Of a DNA stretch of 64,000 nt, positions 59,736-64,000 are shown piece by piece. The notes below the pieces were generated by a model that saw nothing but the letters and a program-made list of their open reading frames with translations, was not told the DNA's origin and did no database searches. Position 1 is the stretch's first letter. Each line of letters starts with the position of its first letter. Source of the DNA: Gremmenia infestans (lineage: Eukaryota > Ascomycota > Leotiomycetes > Helotiales > Hamatocanthoscyphaceae); assembly GCA_032629725.1 (NCBI GenBank), contig JAFEVB010000007.1, positions 1,674,001-1,738,000 on the forward strand, written 5' to 3'. Made by a program: the position numbers and the translations under genes.

Positions 59736-59879
59736 ATGGCCAGAACCACAGGAAAGATCATCAAAAAGACCGCTAGATGGGTCTGCTGTAGCTGTGGGAA
59801 AGATAATACTGGAGCTGTCGTTAGTTGTGAGGGATGCAGCCATTATACAATCAATTGTGTTGACTGTTATTCTTACTAA
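59736..59879 (+). CDS. 47-residue cysteine-rich microprotein with three CxxC pairs
   Basis: The ORF starts at an ATG in good context (caaaaATGGCC) after an A/C/T-rich leader and encodes 47 residues. An N-terminal basic stretch (ARTTGKIIKKTARW) is followed by cysteines at 17, 18, 20, 31, 34, 41 and 44. These form three CxxC pairs (C17-C20, C31-C34, C41-C44), the pattern of a small zinc-binding fold; His36 could be a further ligand. The end is DCYSY. No signal peptide. The composition is far from random for so short a frame. The family and function are unknown to me. Being intronless and under 60 codons, it would be missed by most gene finders. Confidence 0.6.
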   Translation: MARTTGKIIKKTARWVCCSCGKDNTGAVVSCEGCSHYTINCVDCYSY

Positions 59880-60258
59880 TCGGAGGCGCTGATGGAGGAT
59901 TTGTCGGGTTTCATAGGCCTTGGTGCATTTAAATATGTTGTTATTAGACAGGAAAAAAGGCTGTAACGTAATAGAGTTGTAAGACTGAATTAATTTTCAA
60001 ATAATCGTAGTCAATGGGAAGTGTGATGATCAAACCGGAATTCATGAATTCAAGTTATGTATGGCCTCCCTATACAAATGGCGGCGATTAACAATACAGC
60101 GTGCTCCAAAAGTCCCATATACTCCCCCCCTCCCCGCCGCCATACCAATGCTGACTTGCGCAGAAACTGGACAACGAAACCAGGAACCCATCGCTCATTA
60201 TGCACATTCTCCATGATTCATCACCCAAGCAATAACGCCTACCTAGCCAGCGTGGAGC
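59880..60258. other. Convergent short intergenic region
   Basis: 379 bases between the microprotein and the E2 gene; nothing seen. Confidence 0.5.
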
Positions 60259-60931
60259 CTATTCATCATCAACGTCACGGTGTCGACTCAATACCTTCTT
60301 CTTGAAGTCTTCCATATCCTTATCCCACAACTCTGCCGCCTCGCCATTTAGCGGTGATGCACTATATTCGGTCAGTGTCCCTTCCCATTGCATCCACCAG
60401 AACAAAGGAAAGCTTACTTATTTGGTTCCCCCAACAAGCTCTGCAAACTTAGCAGCACGGTCTGGATATTATACGCTGCAGTCCACTTATCCTTCAAAAT
60501 ATCTAAGCAAATCCGACCCGAAAAGTCGACATTCGGGTGGTAAATCGGCGTCTTGAAGAGCACGGTAGGAGGAGCATAGGGGTAATTGGAGGGGAAGGCG
60601 AACGAGAGCTTAAATGTGAGGTTCGCGTAGGGCGTATCGTCTGGTCCTTCTATTGTTGCGGTCCAGGAGAGAAGGTTGCCATCTGCGGAGGGGAAGGCGG
60701 AGATGCCTGGGGCGGAGGATGTCATGAGTTGCATGAGCTCGGTTTGTAATCTGTTGTCGAGACATGTCAGTACAAATAAATCACGGCAATGCGGGCAAGG
60801 AAAGATATGATGACGGACCGTTTCGTCGTGCTATGAGCATCTGGGCCTTTCCGTGGTGCGAGTTTCGTCGCTTGGTTTGGAGGCAAACTGCCAGGCGCTG
60901 CGTTCTGAGTATCTTCCATATCGTAGTTCAT
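60259..60931 (-). CDS. ubc11: Ubiquitin-conjugating enzyme E2, Ubc11/UbcH10 (UBE2C) type
   Basis: Three exons, 60931-60819, 60750-60418 and 60361-60259, joined TTKR-LQTELMQL and GEPN-NASPLNGEAAELW; 182 residues. A 35-residue N-terminal extension, as in UbcH10, precedes the UBC fold: ELMQLMTSSAPGISAFP, SWTATIEGPDDTPYANLTF, YPYAPPTVLFKTPIYHPN, and the catalytic Cys119 in SGRICLDILKDKW. This class works with the APC/C to destroy cyclins and securin. The first intron has the unusual donor GTCCGT. It is divergent from chk1 with 440 bases between start codons. Confidence 0.93.
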
Positions 60932-61371
60932 TATGAAGAAGGAAGCTTGGGGGCGGCGATGGATTCAAAAGGAAGCAAATGAACAAAGGCCGAGCGGGGA
61001 TGCTGTGAATGTGATACTTGAAAGAAAGCGATTGTGAATTGGATGTGGAATTTGGCTCTCAAAGAAGTTGCGAATTGGCGGACAAAGCAAAAGAAAAAAA
61101 AGTAGAGTTTGCTCGTTTTTGTAGGATTCTCGAGGTGGATAGAAGAGCCAAGAGGAAGGAGCGAATTGTTTACTCGAGTTCAGGTTGCGGTTGGGGTCGC
61201 GGTCGCTTTGACAACGCATGAGTTAGCGCGAGGCTGTAGTTTTGCCTTCCCTTGGGGCCAATGAAGTGACGCGTGCAGCTTTCCTCTTGAAACTTGCACG
61301 CGATCATAACAGAAGCCATTGGACACGAGACTTTTGCTTCTTTTTTGCGGATACGGTTGACTCTCTTGGAT
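60932..61371. promoter_or_regulatory. Divergent promoter of ubc11 and chk1
   Basis: 440 bases shared by two cell-cycle genes. An ACGCGT element lies at 61269-61274, 98 bases before the chk1 ATG. A GCGCGA-type sequence lies at about 61226-61231. Confidence 0.55.
61269..61274. promoter_or_regulatory. MCB-like element (ACGCGT)
   Basis: ACGCGT is the core bound by the MBF (Mbp1/Swi6) G1/S factor in ascomycetes. A second copy lies within chk1 intron 1 at 61424-61429. Binding is inferred; two more copies exist elsewhere in the window (30309, 49221). Confidence 0.45.
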
Positions 61372-63123
61372 ATGGTAAGTTCCCCTATGATATATAGCAA
61401 GAAGACTTTCACAATGTTGGAAAACGCGTGCCAAAATGCTAATGGAAACTCCCTTTCAGAGTCAACTCGACCCCCTCCCCAGCGATTTGCCCTTTCGAAT
61501 AATATCGAAAACCATTGGGAGAGGGGCATATGCATCGTACGTTTGAGAATCCTTCATTGGGCATTCCCTGACAAACACAGAATAAAAAAAGCCATTCCTC
61601 CAACAGATACATCTCCCGTCTTTGCAGTCAAGTTCATCCATAAAGCCTACGCAGTCAAACATGGCCGGATATCCGCAAAGCAGATTGCTATGGAAGTGTC
61701 CCTCCACTCCCACATTGGGCAACATCCAAACATTATAGAGTGGTTTGCTACGGGCGAAGATCCTGTATGGAAATGGATAGCAATGGAGTATGCGGAAGGC
61801 GGGGACCTATTCGACAAAATCGAGGCAGATGTAGGGGTCAGCGAGGATATTGCACACTTCTACTTCACACAATTAATTGGTGGGGTCAATTACATGCATT
61901 CAAAAGGCGTGGGGCATAGAGATATCAAGCCGGAGAACATATTACTTTCAGATAGTGGGAATCTGAAGATTGCAGACTTTGGGTTGGCTACGCTCTTTGA
62001 GTACCAGGGCAACACGAAACTCAGCACAACCATGTGTGGAAGTCCTCCCTATATAGCACCGGAAGTCATTACTTGTTCAAGAAGCACACAGTCAAGGAAC
62101 GCACCAAAGGCCGCCGGTTATTCAGCAAATCAAGTTGATATATGGTCTTGTGGAGTGGTTCTTTTTGTCCTGTTAGTAGGCAATACGCCTTGGGATGAAC
62201 CTACATCAGCGAGCTGGGAGTTTGAGGAATACACTGGAAAGAAAGGTCGGAGTACAGACGACTTGTGGCAGAAGCTTCCCGCTTCAATATTATCACTACT
62301 ACGAGGAATGATGAACGTGGATACCCAGCAACGCTTTGGATTTGAGCAAATCAAGCTGCATCCCTGGTACACACGAAGGAATCCTCTATTAACCTTAGAC
62401 GGGAAGATGACGGATCCCCTGGGTCTAGCAACGCAAATGCTAGAAGGCCTCCGCATTGACTTCAGCCAACAACCAACAGCCTCCCAGCGACCGCGCCAGA
62501 GCCAAGATGCAATGGATATCGACATAAAACCGCGCTTCTCATTCACACAACCCGAAACCCCCATCAACGATGTACTGTTCGACTGGGAGCGTCCGCCCCG
62601 AGCAAACGCCACAACGTTCTCCTCAAGCCAGCCCACGCACCTCCACGACGGCGGAATCGCAACCATGACAAACGGGCTAGCAGGGCACCCATTCGAATCA
62701 CTAGCTGATGAGCCTAGTATGAGCCAATTCACGCCTGCGCCGTCAGTACCGCTGAGTCTAACGCAACACGCGCGAAGATTTAGAGATATCGTTCCGAACT
62801 ACTCGCTTACGCGCTTCTTCTCGCATCTCTCCTCTCATCTCCTGTTACAGCTATTAAGCGACGCCCTGCACCAGCTCAACGTGCCCATTCCGCCTGTATC
62901 GCAGATGCAAGGCCGATATCACGCGGGCTGGATCAAAGTCAAGACTGTGGATGGGCGGCATTGCAGTTTAAGCGGTGATATTGTGGTCGATACGTATATG
63001 TCGGGCGAGGCCGAACTGCTTGAGGTGAGGTTTGTGAAGGTCAAGGGCGACCCGTTGGAATGGAGAAGGTTTTTCAAGAACGTCGTTGTGCTATGTAAAG
63101 ATGGTGTTTATGTTCCTGTGTAG
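61372..63123 (+). CDS. chk1: DNA-damage checkpoint kinase Chk1
   Basis: Three exons: 61372-61374 (ATG only), 61460-61536 and 61581-63123; 540 residues beginning MSQLDPLPSDLPFRIISK. The kinase domain has the Gly loop TIGRGAYAS, FAVKFIHK with the ATP-anchoring Lys, HRDIKPENILL, ADFGLA, and a CGSPPYIAPEV activation segment. These are followed by DIWSCGVVLFVLLVGNTPWDEP. A Ser/Gln/Pro-rich linker with TQ/SQ sites (FSQQ, QSQD, FTQP) leads to a C-terminal KA1-like domain (YSLTRFFSH, GRYHAGWIKVKTVDGR, LEVRFVKVKGDPLEWRRFFKNVVVLC). Chk1 is activated by Rad3/ATR and blocks Cdc25 to delay mitosis. Reading straight through from the ATG without splicing gives a longer frame but destroys the Gly loop, so the spliced model is right. 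Confidence 0.95.
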   Translation: MVSSPMIYSKKTFTMLENACQNANGNSLSESTRPPPQRFALSNNIENHWERGICIVRLRILHWAFPDKHRIKKAIPPTDTSPVFAVKFIHKAYAVKHGRISAKQIAMEVSLHSHIGQHPNIIEWFATGEDPVWKWIAMEYAEGGDLFDKIEADVGVSEDIAHFYFTQLIGGVNYMHSKGVGHRDIKPENILLSDSGNLKIADFGLATLFEYQGNTKLSTTMCGSPPYIAPEVITCSRSTQSRNAPKAAGYSANQVDIWSCGVVLFVLLVGNTPWDEPTSASWEFEEYTGKKGRSTDDLWQKLPASILSLLRGMMNVDTQQRFGFEQIKLHPWYTRRNPLLTLDGKMTDPLGLATQMLEGLRIDFSQQPTASQRPRQSQDAMDIDIKPRFSFTQPETPINDVLFDWERPPRANATTFSSSQPTHLHDGGIATMTNGLAGHPFESLADEPSMSQFTPAPSVPLSLTQHARRFRDIVPNYSLTRFFSHLSSHLLLQLLSDALHQLNVPIPPVSQMQGRYHAGWIKVKTVDGRHCSLSGDIVVDTYMSGEAELLEVRFVKVKGDPLEWRRFFKNVVVLCKDGVYVPV

Positions 63124-64000
63124 ATGCATAATGATAGATGGGCGTTTTGGGGTGGGGTTATGGGATATGTTGGAGTAATGATATTATTACATTGAATGGA
63201 TTTCAATAACCTTACCAAAAATTTCGTTTTCCCGATATACTCTGAGTTGTACTATACCCTCTTAAGCGGGAGCAAAAAGTGGCCCATATCTGCCAAAATC
63301 TGCCGTTTTCTCCTTTAGCTTGAGAAGAGATGCCCTCTGTCGCGACAAGCTTTATAGAACGATAAACCTCTGCAATTGTCAGCCCTGGTATCCATACAGA
63401 ATTCCACTCCTTCATCGCCGCCGTCGCCACCGCCGTCGCGTGAGTCCTTACATTGCCCCCTTCGACAAGATGACCGTCCTCAAGTTTTTAGTTACGCCGC
63501 GAGAAGCGCGAATGGAATACCCGGCTGAAGTGCGAAGATATATTAGAGTAGCATAGTGAGACTATAAGAACCTGTCGGAGAATTTAATAGCGGCTTAGAC
63601 GATGACAGCGTAGTAACGACTGCGAGCGCGGGCGGGCAAAAGTCGAATTCTCACTTGTCCGCAGGGCCTGCTACGAACCTAGGGTTGCAATACTATGCCA
63701 GAGCCAACGAGAATTATAGATTACATCTATAACTTAATTATCTTTTCTTCGTGTAAATAAAAATATATAATAAGCTCTTAAATAGATTCAAACTTTATTT
63801 CTTTAGTATGAGGAATGAGAAAAGGAATCGAGGTTCCCGCGATTATATTAACCCTTTACTAAGTTGCAGACATTATCTGCTGAGAAATCTTTACTACTTC
63901 CCCTAAACTCTCCAGGCTTCCTGTCTCTTGGTAGAGAATCCAGCAAGCTATTCCTAGTGAACTTCGTCGATTTGCGCGCTCCGGGTCATCTTCTGCCGTG
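63124..64000. other. AT-rich flank, no gene seen
   Basis: 877 bases to the right edge. An AT-rich stretch at about 63720-63860 could be the edge of a mutated repeat region; a 78-codon ORF (63320-63556) has no motif. Confidence 0.5.

Overview
The window is nuclear DNA of a filamentous ascomycete (Pezizomycotina). The evidence is the gene content: an EF-hand-free NADPH oxidase of NoxA type, a class I myosin with a proline-rich SH3/acidic tail, a HET-domain gene, an ankyrin/CorA-like fusion and a Rax1-type RGS protein. The genes also carry many short GT-AG introns of 44-120 bases. The intergenic style and short orphan genes would suit Leotiomycetes, but that placement is a guess. I found no convincing tRNA, rRNA, CRISPR array or intact transposon.

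Layout, left to right: ankyrin/CorA-like protein (minus, runs off the left edge); YchF/OLA1-type GTPase (minus); MFS drug transporter (minus) divergent from a Pfa4-type DHHC palmitoyltransferase (plus); a full-length HET-domain pseudogene with four in-frame stops (plus); glycine-rich protein (plus) convergent with a thymine-DNA-glycosylase-type MUG/TDG enzyme (minus); UDP-GlcNAc pyrophosphorylase (plus); secreted, probably GPI-anchored Gly/Ser-rich protein (plus) convergent with myosin I (minus); a 4.4-kb gene-poor gap; NoxA (plus) convergent with a quinone-oxidoreductase-like MDR enzyme (minus); ubiquilin Dsk2 (plus); a 3.8-kb gap; degenerate C2H2-type zinc-finger protein (plus); an orphan gene (plus); a 2.7-kb gap; mitoribosomal mS38/Cox24 (minus); Ccc2-type copper P-ATPase (minus); COP9 subunit 7 (plus) convergent with Rax1-like RGS/membrane protein (minus); ribosomal eL31 (plus); a 47-residue three-CxxC microprotein (plus); Ubc11/UbcH10-type E2 (minus) divergent from the checkpoint kinase Chk1 (plus).

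Most genes are housekeeping and unrelated, so this is an ordinary euchromatic arm and not a biosynthetic cluster. Loose functional themes do recur. Protein turnover is represented by Dsk2, CSN7 and Ubc11. Polarity and the cell surface are represented by myosin I, NoxA, Rax1, UAP1 for chitin precursor, and the GPI-type protein. Genome integrity is represented by the TDG enzyme and Chk1. The most suggestive regulatory arrangement is the Ubc11-Chk1 divergent pair, which has two ACGCGT (MCB) elements close to the Chk1 start.

Exon boundaries below were derived by hand: reading phase was carried across GT-AG (once GC-AG) junctions and checked against conserved family motifs. Every multi-exon model given keeps an open frame to its stop. 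No previously undescribed multi-gene system is evident. The items most worth a second look are the nonsense-riddled HET gene, the CxxC microprotein, the Met-only first coding exons of Myo1 and Chk1, and the orphan gene near 43 kb.
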